From the NCBI GenBank assembly GCA_964017195.1, contig OZ024890.1:17721201-17785200 (forward strand): a DNA stretch of 64,000 bases, read 5' to 3'. The notes beneath the pieces are model-generated. The model worked only from the letters and a program-made list of their open reading frames with translations, was not told the origin of the DNA and ran no database searches. Made by a program: the position numbers and the translations under genes. This stretch comes from Siderastrea radians. Lineage: Eukaryota; Cnidaria; Anthozoa; Scleractinia; Rhizangiidae. Below are positions 46,460 to 57,960 of the stretch, piece after piece (the stretch's first letter is position 1; each line of letters starts with the position of its first letter).

Positions 46460-46908
46460 TAACAAAATTATCTTCGCAACTCTAGCTGCACGGCGTATGT
46501 TCCGCACACTGGCTACCCCCTCAGCAACTTTCTCAATTTTCCTTCAAGATGTTTATTACCTTATCAATAGTCACATTGGACTGATGGACAACGTTTATTA
46601 ATATTTGAAAAAAAAAGTTTGAAATTACACGCATGGCGTCAACTCTGACATTTTAACGACAGCAATTATCAAATTACGTATCACAGTTATGTAAACACTA
46701 GATTCATTATTAATACAGTGTCTATCGTGGCTGGGACCACGGTCTAAAATATTCCCTCACGGAAAAGAAGAAAATGTCCTTTTAGAGTCCTACCTAATCT
46801 ATTGCTTATGTCTGCGTGCTAATAAATGATGTCTTCTTAATGGCAAATTTAAAGGGTTTCTGGCTTGATATGGCTACATATAAATGGGGTCTCCTTACTG
46901 AAAATAGG

Positions 46909-47115
46909 GGGACGGTGGTGTAGTGGTTAGCGCGTCAGACTTCAGATCTGAAGGTTGGTGGTTTGAGGCCCAGTCCATGCCATCGTACTTTTTCCTTAAT
47001 CAAGAAATTTCACCCTGGCCCTTCACCCAAGTGTACATGTATAAATGGGTACTAGCGACATACTGCTGGGGGTAACCCTGCGATGGACAAGCATCCCATC
47101 ACGGCGGGGGGAGCA
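46909..47115 (+). mobile_element. tRNA-derived SINE
   Basis: Head with GGTGGTGTAGTGGTTAGCG (A-box) and GGTTTGAGGCCC (decayed B-box), then a body with CCCTGGCCCTTCACCC, GTGTACATGTATAAATGGGT and GGGGGTAACCCTGCGATGGA. The corresponding site near 54100 in copy F has no SINE. Confidence 0.7.
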
Positions 47116-47657
47116 ATACTCTCAGTTACGAGATATGACGTCATAAGTAGCAGGTGGTCAAGCCACTTTTTTAGGAAAATGCGTGTTTTTTTTACCATGT
47201 TTAGGTGTATAATGTCAAAAAAAGTCAACAAAAAGCAGCAAAATGTTTACTTAAGTCACATTCTACATGTCCAGCATCAAAAACTTCCAATTTTTAACGT
47301 TTTTTGACAGTTCCCAATTTTTGGTAAATTCCAAGATGGCGCTCAAAATGGTGGCTATCTTGGATGACGTTACAGGCCCCCAGCAATGCGGCAACTCATA
47401 ATATGTACCTCATCTTGTAGACCACATCACAGACTTTCTACTAAAGGTCAAATCTTTTTGAAATATCGTAACATAACGAAAAACAAGGGGGGGTCCATCA
47501 CCCCCCTCCCCACTTGTACCACGGTGGGGGTGTGACTTTGCTTGTACGTCCGAGGGTGAAATGTTTAAAAACGATATGAGCTTGGTCCAGGCTATTTTTA
47601 CCTGTAAGGCAGTTTGGTAAAAGCTGAGTGGGGCCTGGACAATGAAGAACATCCTTT

Positions 47658-48286
47658 CTAGGCGATGCCGTAGCACTTAAACTTTCCCAATGTATGGTAG
47701 CCTTTTTCATCCTTTTGTCCTGCAAAGCCTGTATCCCCAAACCTGAGCTGTTTAACTGGAAGCTGTGACTTATCGGTGAGGAGACCACTGTCTTCACGCC
47801 ATACGTAGTCATTCTTATCACAGTTACAGTCACGACTGGGGTCTGCGCAAGAGTTGGTCATCCCGCATGCGCATATTTGTCCGCCACCGCCTGGTGAAGC
47901 TCCTCCCCAGTACTTCATAATGGCGTCATCACGCGATACCCACCAAGCAAATGTTTTGTTGTTGTAAAAGAAAAACGAGCCATAACATTGATATTTGATT
48001 AACTGCTCGCAGTATAAGGAGACTGCGGTGAGACTCGCCAGCTGAGACAGACTCGCTCCGTTGTAATGAATGTCACGTGAGTAACATCCTGGAGGTTCGC
48101 ATCCATCCACCAATGTTCTGCTTTCACTGTCGTGACTAATGACTGTCACGCCAACTCCATTCTTGTCATTCATGTCACAGGTGACGTTAAACGGTAGCAA
48201 GCCTCCTTCACCATCAGGATCAATGAGATAATTTCCACTCTCCCCGGTAAGGTTCACCGTCTTTAAATGGCTGCAAGATTTTGAAA
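47658..48286 (-). CDS. Gene E exon 2: fibrinogen-like domain
   Basis: Opens SKSCSHLKTVNLTGESGNYL, then [107 protein letters not shown] with a short AGQKDEKG insertion, KCYGIA and TAG. Confidence 0.9.
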
Positions 48287-51200
48287 CTGTGAAGAAAATT
48301 ACAAAGAATCGTTTAGTGATCTTTCAAACTGGTACACGATTAATTCAATTATCGAAAGGTGTGTTTTTGGTGTTTTTTAACGTTTTTTCACTTGTTACTG
48401 GAAAAGTCACGCATCGAGAAATTAATAGTTTCCTTACTTCTGAGCCCGTGAATGAAATCTTTAAATACTAGTTATCATAGTAAAGAAATTGTTTAAGGAA
48501 ATTTAAGCAGGGATTCCTTAAGAAGGGACATGTCGCCCGGGCAATGCACATGGTGAACTGACAATCAAAAATTGTGTCACATGATTTTGTCCTCGAGGCC
48601 TGACGCAGGAATTCAAACCAATTTAAACTCATTCGGCCTGTGAAGGGGACGAAGCGTTGTTGCAGCGACAACGATATTTTATTAAAACGGCCCAATATGT
48701 CACACGAAAGGAATTGTCTCCAAGAAGTATACCCGCGTCAGGTCGTTGTCACCTGACGCTCCCTGACGCTGTGTGTCCCGACCTTAACTGGATGGAATCC
48801 TAACTATTGACCATAGTGTTCGGTAGTGAATATGTCGGAATATCAGCCAAGTTCTTTTTATTGCCTTTTCTTTTCTGCGGAAATTTTTGTCAATTGACGG
48901 ATACTCAGGACGTCTTTGCAAAAAAAAACAACAACAACAACAGCAACTACAACAAAGACAAAGAGACAAACGAAAAAAAAAACACAACACAACAAAACAA
49001 AACGAAAATTTTGGTCAGCACTAAAAGGATTAATTTTATTATATATATATTTTTTGTTTGAGTTAACTAGCCGCAACACTCGGAATATAAGAGATGGAAA
49101 TTGCTGTGGAAAAATCGTACATGCAGTGTTCCATGGAAAATTGCCGACCGTGTCATAAAATAATGAGTTTCAGTAAAGACTTGAACGTAATTTGCAGATT
49201 GAAGCCGTTCTAGCTAGAAGGACCTTAAGGAATAGAAATACATGCAACGCTACAGATTTGATGACAATTTTACGTGTGATTTCTTTGAAGAAAAGCAAAA
49301 CTTGCTACCTTTGACCGTTGGAGCGGTGACGTACAAAGCCACTTGTGCAAAGCTTTTGGTCCCAAACTCATACAATTCTTGAATGAAACAAATTTACTTA
49401 CTTAAGAAATATATGTAAAACTAACCGAAAAATAAATCAAAAACTTAAAAAACCCGAGGTGAATATACGCCGAAAAGGATCCTTTTTCCCTAGGCTTTAC
49501 GGCTTTTCCGAAACAAAAAGAAAATCGCGTGTTTTTTCGTAACAAGGGACTACGGACAGACAAATTGCACAATTTTATTGATTGTTTTAAAACAACGACC
49601 AGCGATAGTTTATAAAATATTCAGTATCAAAGCCATCCTCAGAGACCCAGGGGCAGCTAGTCGGGACGACGGGATTTTCATGGGCGAAAGTTTACAACAA
49701 GAGCGGGAGAGCCCCTGGGCACTTACTCTTACCGAACGAGTTCCATAAGCGTTTGAAATCCCGCCTTCTGATTGGCCAGAAAAATTTTTTTCTGGCCAAT
49801 CAGCGAAGAGGAACAGCCGGGCGACTCTCATGTCCTCTTACACGAGGTTGTTTTCCTTATTAATCGCCGTAGTAGCGTGGCCCGTTCAACGGGAACATTT
49901 TTGAGGAGAGCTTCAGAAAAAAAATTAATACTAAATAAATAAACGAAGTCGAAGAAATCGCAAACTATAACGTGGCCGGAAGAAAACAAACACTCAGCGG
50001 GATTTTTCACGAAGGACTTATCGAAGGTATCGTAAATTTTTAGAGCTAACGACTCCCCTTTCTCAAGTGAGGCTAATAGCTACTCGAGTAAACGATGTTA
50101 CTAATTATTTCTCCTTGTTCGTTGAACTACGTCTGAAACTTTCCACGGGAATCTCCGATGCACGGGCCAGGCAACTATGTCGATCGAGCGTGGGAACCAC
50201 AGTTAACGGAAGCGTAATATGAAGGTTTGTATGGAGCTCAAATTCGATCGAAAATAATCGGCGGTTTTCCGCTGAAAATGCAGTAAAATGGAAATACAGT
50301 TTCCAAAACATTACCTGCTGTGTGTTTGCTGTGTTTTTATTGCTTTTCCGAGCTTCTGGAGGCCAATCTGGGCGATTGTCTGCTTAACGGTCGATGCGAA
50401 GTCATGTCACGTACTAGAGAGAACTAGTTCTCTCTAGTACGTGACATGACACGCTCGATCAACATAGTTGCGTGGCCCGTGCATCAGAGATGGAAAGTTT
50501 CAGACGAAGATCAACGAAGAAGGAGAAATAATTAGTTACACTGGAGAAAGGGGAAGTCGCTAGCTCTAAAAAGTTGCGTTACCTTCGATAAGTCCGCCGT
50601 GAAAAATTCCCTGTGAATGTTTGTTTTCTTGCGGCCACGTTATAGTTTGCGATTTCCTCAACTTCGTTTATTATTTTTTTTTTTCTGAAGCTCTCCTCAA
50701 AAATGTTCCCGTTGAACGGGCCACGCTACTACGGCGATTGATGAGGAAAACAACCTCGTGTAAGAAGACATGAGAGTCGCCCGGCTATTCCTCTTCGTTG
50801 ATTGGCCAGAAAAAAATCTTTCTGGCCAATCAGAAGGCGGGATTTCAAACGCTTCTGGAGCTCGTTCGGTAAGAGTAAGTGCCCAGGGGCTCTCCCGCTC
50901 TTGTTGTATACTTTCGCCCATGAAAATCCCGTCGTCCCGACTAGCTGCCCCTGGGTCTCCGAGGATGTATCAAAGCTATTTTGGCCGTAAATAAATGATT
51001 ATGCACGTTCGGCGAAAAATCAGCCAACTTATAAAAAACGCCCAAGACTTGTGCTGTTTGAGAGAAAACTGTAATGTTAAAGACTGACTAGAGGCAATTT
51101 TGATTATTTTTCAAAGGTCACCTCCGGCGACGTTTAACATTTTCTCCAACTGTTGTACTTTTGAAAATCATCTTGGCATACTTTGAGAACTATATACAAG

Positions 51201-52025
51201 TCATTTCTTGACTTATTTTGCATTCGATCTTTTACAACAGCAACATTAAAGAATCTGAAATTAAACAAACATATTTGAAAGGAAAAATAAAGAAAGAGAC
51301 AGAAACAACTGATAATTATAACTTGAACATAAATTTCAAAGCTACAAATGTATGGTAAACGTTCCCAAAAAAGCATACTCGTTAACGCTGCAGAATCGCG
51401 TTGGGTTCATCGAGATAAATACTTAAACAACATTAAAGAATCTGAAATTAAACATACATATTTAAAAGGAAAAATAAAGAAAGAGACAGAAACAACTGAT
51501 AACTTGAACATAAATTTCAAAGCTACAACTGTGTGTTGAAACGTTCCCAAAAAGCATACTCGCTGTAGAATCGCGTTGGGTTCATCGAGATTACTAAGAG
51601 TGCTAATCACAGCAAAGATTAATGTTGACAAGTTTTCTAATATTAATATTTGAGGACAACAATGACCAAGCGAAACATTTAGGATGGAAGTTTAAGTTAC
51701 CTGGGAACCTCGCCATCGCCATGTACGTTGACGAACCTTTGGCCACGAAACAATCTGGGCAACCATGTTCTCTTGGCAATGCCATATAATTCAAATCGCA
51801 TTTCATTTCGTCCCAGCAGAAATTCAGACTTGCACATCGCACATGATCGTAAAAACACAGTCTGACGCAGTCAGGATAGCTCTGCGTAAATTTAGTGCTG
51901 TAGTTTGTGTTAAGCATGGCGTATCCTTGTTGAGATCTCTCCTCAGCGTACTCTCCGCTTTGTACAGCCACAACGATAAATTGAAAACCGTATAACGCTA
52001 GTAAATTACGTACGATTAGGAACAT
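47658..52025 (-). CDS. Gene E: secreted PAN-CNTNAP-type fibrinogen protein (317 aa), intact
   Basis: Two exons, 51701-52025 and 47658-48286, 954 bp without interruption. Exon 1 encodes the signal peptide (MFLIVRNLLALYGFQFIVVA) and the PAN domain; exon 2 the Fbg domain. The intron is phase 1, GT-AG. No EGF domain and no membrane anchor. PAN shows small departures from F: an extra residue in FYDHVRC, and NFCWDEM in place of NFWWDEM, adding a cysteine that may be unpaired. The 3.4-kb intron holds a 1.3-kb Mutator-like element and a local duplication. Secreted recognition or matrix protein by inference. Confidence 0.82.
49634..50967. mobile_element. Large foldback, Mutator-like element (1.3 kb)
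   Basis: Terminal inverted repeats start CATCCTCAGAGACCCAGGGG and extend for hundreds of bases; the centre is a palindrome around AGAGAGAACTAGTTCTCTCT (about 50410-50440). A 9-bp duplication TATCAAAGC flanks it (49625-49633, 50968-50976). The matching intron position in gene F (about 56085) reads TATTCAGTATCGAAGTTATT with no insertion. The two arms differ by indels. The ORFs within are mirror images from the arms and are not genes. Confidence 0.88.
51239..51595. repeat. 189-bp tandem duplication in gene E intron
   Basis: CAACATTAAAGAATCTGAAA recurs 189 bp apart (51239 and 51428), each copy ending with AATCGCGTTGGGTTCATCGA. Gene F has that last part once (about 56386). Confidence 0.8.
51701..52025 (-). 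CDS. Gene E exon 1: signal peptide + PAN domain
   Basis: 325 bp from ATG to TTCCCAG|GTAACT. Reads QSGEYAEERSQQGYAMLNTN, YSTKFTQSYPDCVRLCFYD, MKCDLNYMALPREHGCPDC and STYMAMARFPG. PAN cysteines as in the paralogues, plus one extra. Confidence 0.88.
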
Positions 52026-53209
52026 TTTCCGATGCACTTAACACTGAGAGGTGGAAAATCGAGTTTAATCCTGGAAGAATTGAGTCCCTTTAGAGAATTT
52101 AACCCTTTTCTCCGGCCGGATTGTGTTTAATTAACCAAAAATTTGCAAGCTTAAGTTTAATTTGCTCTCCATGGGATATTTAGACCACATATAGTACTCT
52201 CCTTTGCGGCGTTGGGTGGAGATCTGAGGAACAGTTGCTTATTTCAGTCGCTATTTCGTTTTTATCACTTTTGTTTTTTTGAAATGTATTTTTGTGATAA
52301 CTGACTAGAATCCCTATAATCACTTTACATGTAAGTTTACTGCCACAATTCAATTTGTTTTCAGTCCGATTCAAATGTATGTAAATTATATGGTAACGTA
52401 ATAGATAAAATTGTCAGGTCTTAACGAAAATGATGCTAATCACTTGAAAATGTACACCCCCTGGGTATGGAATTAGGGCAGATAAATTATTTCTGTTTAT
52501 TTTTGGGAACTCGAAGGAAGTATTTCGCGAGGCCTTACTCCACTCGTGGCCGTTTTGTTTCTGTTTTTTTTTTTAATTTATGGCTTTCCTGAATTACAAA
52601 AATAACGAAATTCGAGACTCGCAAATTAAAAAAAAAAAAGAAAAGAAATAGCACGGGGAAAAGAAGTAAACAAGACAAACAGCTGAACTATATTGGAATC
52701 CCTGCAGGAAATAACAAAAACAGCTGCGTAAATAAGCTTGTATTATGATCATGTTTATTACTTTATGGCCTAATAAAATCTGTTCTGCGTAATTCATGAT
52801 CAATAACACTAATCTGGATAACTTTCTTGTGGCTCCTTCAAAAATGACATGATAAAGTACTGACAAGAAATGAACTGACTGAAATCGTCAAATAAGGAAT
52901 ATCCCGAAAAATTAACGATATTTAAGTCAGTAAAAAGCAAAATATAGAATAAAAAACGAACAAGAAAGGCACAATTATTCCGGTTTAACCCCTGACTTTC
53001 CTGGGTACTTCATCAATGGGAATGCATGTGTCCCATCATGCGACTTAATTATTTGGTTAGTCGATATTGACGAAACAGTCTTTGCCAGCTGTTAAAAAAT
53101 CAACAAGTAACCCAATCATCGATCGAGGTTTCACTGTTCGCCGGATTACGTCACCTTAGAAGTTTTTTCAGGACGTCGATAGATCCGTACAGTTATCGAA
53201 ATTACTTTT

Positions 53210-53692
53210 TTTACTCGAAAAAGCGCCGCCCTCGAATAAGAGCCGCCGCATTTAGGAGCCAAAATATTTCATAAGCGTAGCCCGTGAACAGGATCTTGGA
53301 ACGTTCAGCTCGCTGATTAATTTTCGCGCTTTTTCCCCATTGCAGAGCCTGTTCACAGGCTATCATAAGCGCCGCCCCGAATAAGCGCCGCATCCTTCCA
53401 ACAACAATGCCGCGCTTATTGATTTTTGAAGGCCAATGCTGAATGCTAATACGGCTGATATTGTTGTTGCTGTTGTTATTTATTTGGATAAGGAAAAGGG
53501 TGTAGACCTTCAAAACTTTTTATTGCATCCAAAACAAAGACTAAGGACAGTCACACCTCACTGTGTAATCGGAAGTAGCAGGGGCTCCTGCAAGTAGACA
53601 GTTTTAAATAAGCGCCGCCCTCAAATAAACGCCGCGCCGGACAAGTCGAAAAAACTTACATATTAAGCGCCCGCGGCGCTTTTTCGAGTAAA
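53210..53692. mobile_element. TIR element ending TTTACTCGAAAAAGCGCCGC
   Basis: Left end TTTACTCGAAAAAGCGCCGC and right end its complement GGCGCTTTTTCGAGTAAA. The inside repeats AAGCGCCGC motifs. Copy E lacks it. A smaller MITE is nested inside it at 53278-53362. Confidence 0.65.
53278..53362. mobile_element. Nested 85-bp Mutator-like MITE
   Basis: Ends TAGCCCGTGAACAGG and CCTGTTCACAGGCTA, with a 9-bp duplication TCATAAGCG at 53269-53277 and 53363-53371. Its ends resemble those of the larger element at 14892-15332, so it is probably a deletion derivative of the same family. Confidence 0.75.
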
Positions 53693-54254
53693 TAAGGCAC
53701 CCTCGCAAACACTGGGGAAATGAACATGTTTTTATTTCTTCAAGATTTTTATTACCTTATTAGTACTCATATTGGAATTTAAAAGCACGACATTACTTGG
53801 GAAAAAAAGGTTTTAAAATTACAGGAGTGGCGTCAACTAATTATCAAATTACGGATCACTTGTGGTGATGTTTTTGTTTACACTAGATTCATTACCAATG
53901 ATGCATGATGTGTCAAACGTAACTGGGACCACAGTCCATCATATTCTCTTTTGAGATAAGAAAATGTCCTTTTTTAAGTCCTTCTGCGAAATGTTTTGTT
54001 TATACTGATCTGCGTACGTATTGAAGATGTCCTCTGAACGATGATATAGTGTTTGTGGCTTGATATAGCTTTATGTTTGTGGCTTGATATAGTCTCCTTA
54101 CTGGAAATTAGATATTGTGGGACGTGTTTGTGTGCGGGTGGCCAGGGCTAGTCAGGACCACAATTCAGTGTGAGCTTGCTCCAGGCTTTTTGCACCTGTA
54201 AGGCAGTTTGGTACTAAAGGCTTAGTAGGACCTGGACAGTGAAGAGCGTCCTTT

Positions 54255-54874
54255 TTAGGCGATCCCGTAGCACTTAAACTTTCCTAAAGTATGGAAACCA
54301 CTCTCCGAATCAGCGCCCGTGTCTCCAAATCTGAGCTGTTTAACTGGAAGCTGTGTCTTGTTGGTCAGGAGACCGCTGTCTTCACGCCATACACTGTCGT
54401 TCGCATCACAGTTACAAGCACGACTGGGGTTTGCGCAAGAGTTGGTCATCCCGCATGCGCATATTTGTCCGCCACCGCCTGGTGAAGCTCCTCCCCAGTA
54501 CTTCATAATGGCGTCATCACGCGATACCCACCAGCCGTACGTGCTGTTGATGTGAAAGAGCGCCGAACCATGACATTCATATTTGAGAAACTGCTCGCAG
54601 TGTAAGGAGACTCTGGTGAGACTCGCCAGCTGAGACAGACTCGCTCCTGTGTAATGAATGTCACGTGAGTAACATCCTGCAGCGTCGCATCCATCCACCA
54701 ATGTTCTGCTTTCACTGTCGTGACTGATGACTGTCACGCCGACTCCATTCTTGTCAGTCATGTCACAAGTGACATCAAACGGTGGCAAGCCTCCCTCACC
54801 ATCAGGATCAATGACGTAATTTCCATTCTCCGCTGTAAGGTTCAGCGTCTTCAAATCACTGCAAGATTTTGAAA
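54255..54874 (-). CDS. Gene F exon 2: fibrinogen-like domain
   Basis: [137 protein letters not shown] and TAA. Very close to the locus B exon. Confidence 0.9.
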
Positions 54875-57133
54875 CTGTGAAGAAAATTCCAAAGAACCTT
54901 TTAATGATCTTTCAGACTATCCATTACACCATTTGTTAAATTATCTTTTTATTCACTGTCAATAGGTTTGTTTTTGGTGTTTTTTAACGTTTTTCCACTT
55001 GTTACATGAATGAATGAATGAATGAATAACCTTTATTTAACACGATAGAAAGTTAAAGCACAATGCTTGTGGGGTCGTGTATTAACTAAATATTACTTAA
55101 TACTAATAAACTAATATATTTCTAAATTACTACTAAATACCTATATACTAAATTGGATCGTAACTACTATAAAAATAATTAATTACACAATAATCAGTAA
55201 CATTTAAAGTCATTGTAACGCCTAGGGAGCGACTGAACCGACTGAGCACTGAAATTAAGCTCCTTAATATAATTATCATTATTTACTTTTCGATAGAAAA
55301 CCGAAAATTGGGATCCTGTATTATACGACGAAACAGCATTCCATAGGATGGCCCCCCTATGTCCAATTGAATTTTTTACAAAGTATGAATTAAATCTAGG
55401 GACCACGATGTTATTGTTTCTTCTGAGGCTGTCAGAAATCCTGGCTTTTTTCGCTAAGTGTGACTATGCAGCTGGTGCTTCACCGTTTACCACCCTGTAA
55501 AATAGTTTAATTATCCGGAGTTTGTATAAGTAGTTTTTTGAAAAGTCAAGCATTGAGAAAGTAATTTCTCGGAATATAAGAGGTGAACATTCCTACTCGG
55601 GCAGAATGTTCCATGGACATGACTGTGTCATGAAATACTGAGTTTTTAAAGACTTGAACGTAATTTTCAGAAGCTGTTCTAGCTAAAAGGACCTCAAGGA
55701 AAAGAATTTCAACAAATTTGATGAAAATTTTACGTGTGATCTCTTTGAACTGAGGAAAGCAAAACTTGCTATCTTTGACCATTGGCCCGGTGACGTACGT
55801 AGCCCTTTTGCAAAGCTTTTGGTCTCGAACGATAATTTTTTAATGAAACAAATTAACTAACTTAGGAAAAATATGTAAAAATATGCCCAAAATAAAAAAA
55901 CTGAGGCGGCTATGCGTCGAAAAAGATCCTAATTCCTTAGGCTTTACGGCTTATATTAATTACCCGAAACAAAAAGAAAACCTTGTGCTTTTCATAACGA
56001 GGGGCTACGGACTGAAAAATTGCATAATTTAACTGATTACTTTGAAACAACAAGAGGCGATAGTTTATCAAATATTCAGTATCGAAGTTATTTTGGCCGT
56101 CAATAAATGATGACACACGTTCGGCCAAAACTCAGACAACTAATAAAGATGAATTTTAAAACGTTTTTGAGGGAAAACTACAATGTTAAGAAAACTGGAC
56201 TGAGGCAATTCTGATTATTTTTCAACGCACTTTCGGCGACGCGACGTTTAGTGTTTTCTCCAACTGTTGTTTTATGTAAATCATCCTTAGTTTAATTTTT
56301 TGAAAATTATACATTTCTTGAATCAGTTATCCTTCAAATCTTTGCACTCGATTTTTTACAAAATACTCGACTTGTTAACGATGTACAATCGCGTTGGGTT
56401 CATCGAGAATACTTAAGAGTGCTAATCAAAGTACAGATTAATGTTAACAAGTTTTCTAAATACTTGATGGCTAAAAATGATCAAATGAAAAAATTAGGAG
56501 GTTTCAGGGTCACTCTTAGTGGTTTCCGTTTTCCTCCCCACCTTCCCACCTTATCATCTTAAAAGAAAGTACTATAGTTACTGATCAGTAGTTCTTGTTT
56601 TAATGATAATACTTTGAAATTACTTCCCCATACTAGTTAAAATGTTATATCGAAGGGCACACCGGATAAAACTCATAAAGTTGACTCTTTCCCGCCAGTG
56701 ATCAGGAGAAGGTAGAGAGAGAGAGAGAAAGAGAGACAAGACGAAGAAGAAGAAGAAGAAGAAGAAGAAGAAGGAGAAGAAGAGTGTGAGTGACAGGGAG
56801 ACTTAGGTTTTATTTACCTGGGAACCTCGCCATCCCCATGTATGTTGATGATGCCCCGGCCACGAAACAATTCGGGCAACCGTGTTCTCTTGCTTTGCTA
56901 TTCATATCGCATTTCATCTCGTCCCACCAGAAATTCAAACTTGTACATCGCACATCATAAAAACACAAGATGACGCAGTCAGGATAGTTCTGCGTAAATT
57001 TGGTGCTGTAGTTTGTATTAAGGAGGGCGTATCCTCGTTGAGATCTTTCCTCAGCGTACTCTCCGCTTTGTACAGCCACAAAGGTAAACTGAAAACCGTA
57101 TAACGCTAGTAAATTACGTTCGATTAGAAACAT
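54255..57133 (-). CDS. Gene F: secreted PAN-CNTNAP-type fibrinogen protein (311 aa), intact
   Basis: Two exons, 56818-57133 and 54255-54874, 936 bp without interruption, phase-1 GT-AG intron. Signal peptide MFLIERNLLALYGFQFTFVA; PAN to about residue 105; Fbg 106-311. It is the cleanest two-exon member, keeping the six PAN cysteines (DCVILC, RC, MKC, HGC, NC) and WWDEMKC. It is missing three residues relative to B in the NRYSKARE loop (here NSKAREHG). No anchor, so secreted. The intron contains a LINE remnant. Confidence 0.85.
55005..55520 (-). mobile_element. LINE 3' end remnant in gene F intron
   Basis: Minus-strand reading FYRVVNGEAPAA-stop-SHLAKKARISDSLRRNNN, IVVPRFNSYFVKNSIGHRGA, ILWNAV and a C-terminal SVQSLPRRYNDFKCY, typical of the C-terminus of a LINE polyprotein. 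The 3' tail is an ATGA/TCAT microsatellite at 55006-55029. One in-frame stop; inactive. Confidence 0.65.
56718..56782. repeat. (GA)n / (GAA)n microsatellite
   Basis: GAGAGAGAGA followed by a GAAGAAGAA run, 35 bp from the donor of gene F exon 1. Confidence 0.95.
56818..57133 (-). CDS. Gene F exon 1: signal peptide + PAN domain
   Basis: 316 bp from ATG to TTCCCAG|GTAAAT. Reads QSGEYAEERSQRGYALLNTN, YSTKFTQNYPDCVILCFYD, VRCTSLNFWWDEMKCDMNS, GCPNCFVAGASSTYMGMARF. The 5' flank (57134-57960) matches that of gene E. Confidence 0.9.
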
Positions 57134-57960
57134 TGTGTTATGCACTTAACACTGAGAGCTGTAAAATCGAGTTCAATGCTTGAAGAATTGAGGCTAGGGA
57201 ATAAAAACACCTGTCTCCGTCAATTGTGTTTAATTAACTCAAATTTACAGGCTTAAATCATGCAATTTAATTTGCTCTCCATGGGCTACCTAGGGCTGTC
57301 ATAGTCTCCTTCGCGGCGTTGCGTAGAGACTTTAAAGCAGCTGATCTGAAGAACAGTGGATTATTTCAGTCACTTTTGTGTTTTTAAAATGCATTTTTGT
57401 GATAAACTAGAATCCCTATAATCAATTTTAAGTTCAATGCCACAATTCAATTTGTTTTCAGCCCGATTCAAGCGCATGTAAATTATGTGGTGACAGTTAA
57501 AATTGTAAGGTTTAACAAGATATTGGTGTTAATCACCTAAACACGTACACCCTCTGGGCATGGAATCAGGACAGATAAATTATTTCTGTTTATGTTTGTG
57601 AACTCGGACGATCTGTATTTCGCGAGGCCTTATTTGTACGATTGCGAAGAAATGAGCGCTCCTAGCCTGTAATTTTGTTTTCCAATTTAGGGCTTATCTT
57701 AGCGGTTGTCTTAAGTCTTCTACATTGCATAAATCACGAAAATTGAGACTGGCAAAAAAAGAAAACAGCATGGGAAGAAGAAGTAAACATGTTAAGCAGC
57801 TGCCAATAATGTATTCTCTGCAGGAAATAACAAAAGCAACCACGTCAATAAGCTTGCGTTATATTCGCGTTTATTAGTTACGGCCTAGTCATTCAGGTCT
57901 ACGTAATTCAATGACACTAATCTGGTAACTTTCTTATGGCCCCTTCAAAAATGAAAAATA

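Larger units (their letters stand above)
45115..52860. repeat. Segmental duplication E/F, copy 1
   Basis: Begins AATAAGGAATATCCCGAAAAAT and ends near GCTCCTTCAAAAATGA. Directly followed by copy 2, so the pair is head to tail. Copy 1 carries extra insertions: 45345-45905, the ATCGAT-rich element, a SINE and a 1.3-kb Mutator-like element. Confidence 0.75.
52893..57960. repeat. Segmental duplication E/F, copy 2
   Basis: Starts at AATAAGGAATATCCCGAAAAAT like copy 1 and ends near CCCTTCAAAAATGA. Contains gene F and its own insertions (53.2-53.7 kb and the LINE at 55.0-55.5 kb). Confidence 0.75.

Noticed and set aside
46917..46990. tRNA gene with anticodon loop reading TCA (suppressor or Sec type)
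   Set aside because: The B-box is decayed, the acceptor stem does not pair and it runs directly into a SINE body; it is a SINE head.
49610..50994. ORFs with MRVARLFLF starts on opposite strands
   Set aside because: They are mirror images from the arms of the foldback element.
54291..54555. Plus-strand ORFs opposite Fbg exons (also at 25551, 20236, 59025)
   Set aside because: Antisense shadows of the conserved Fbg exons.
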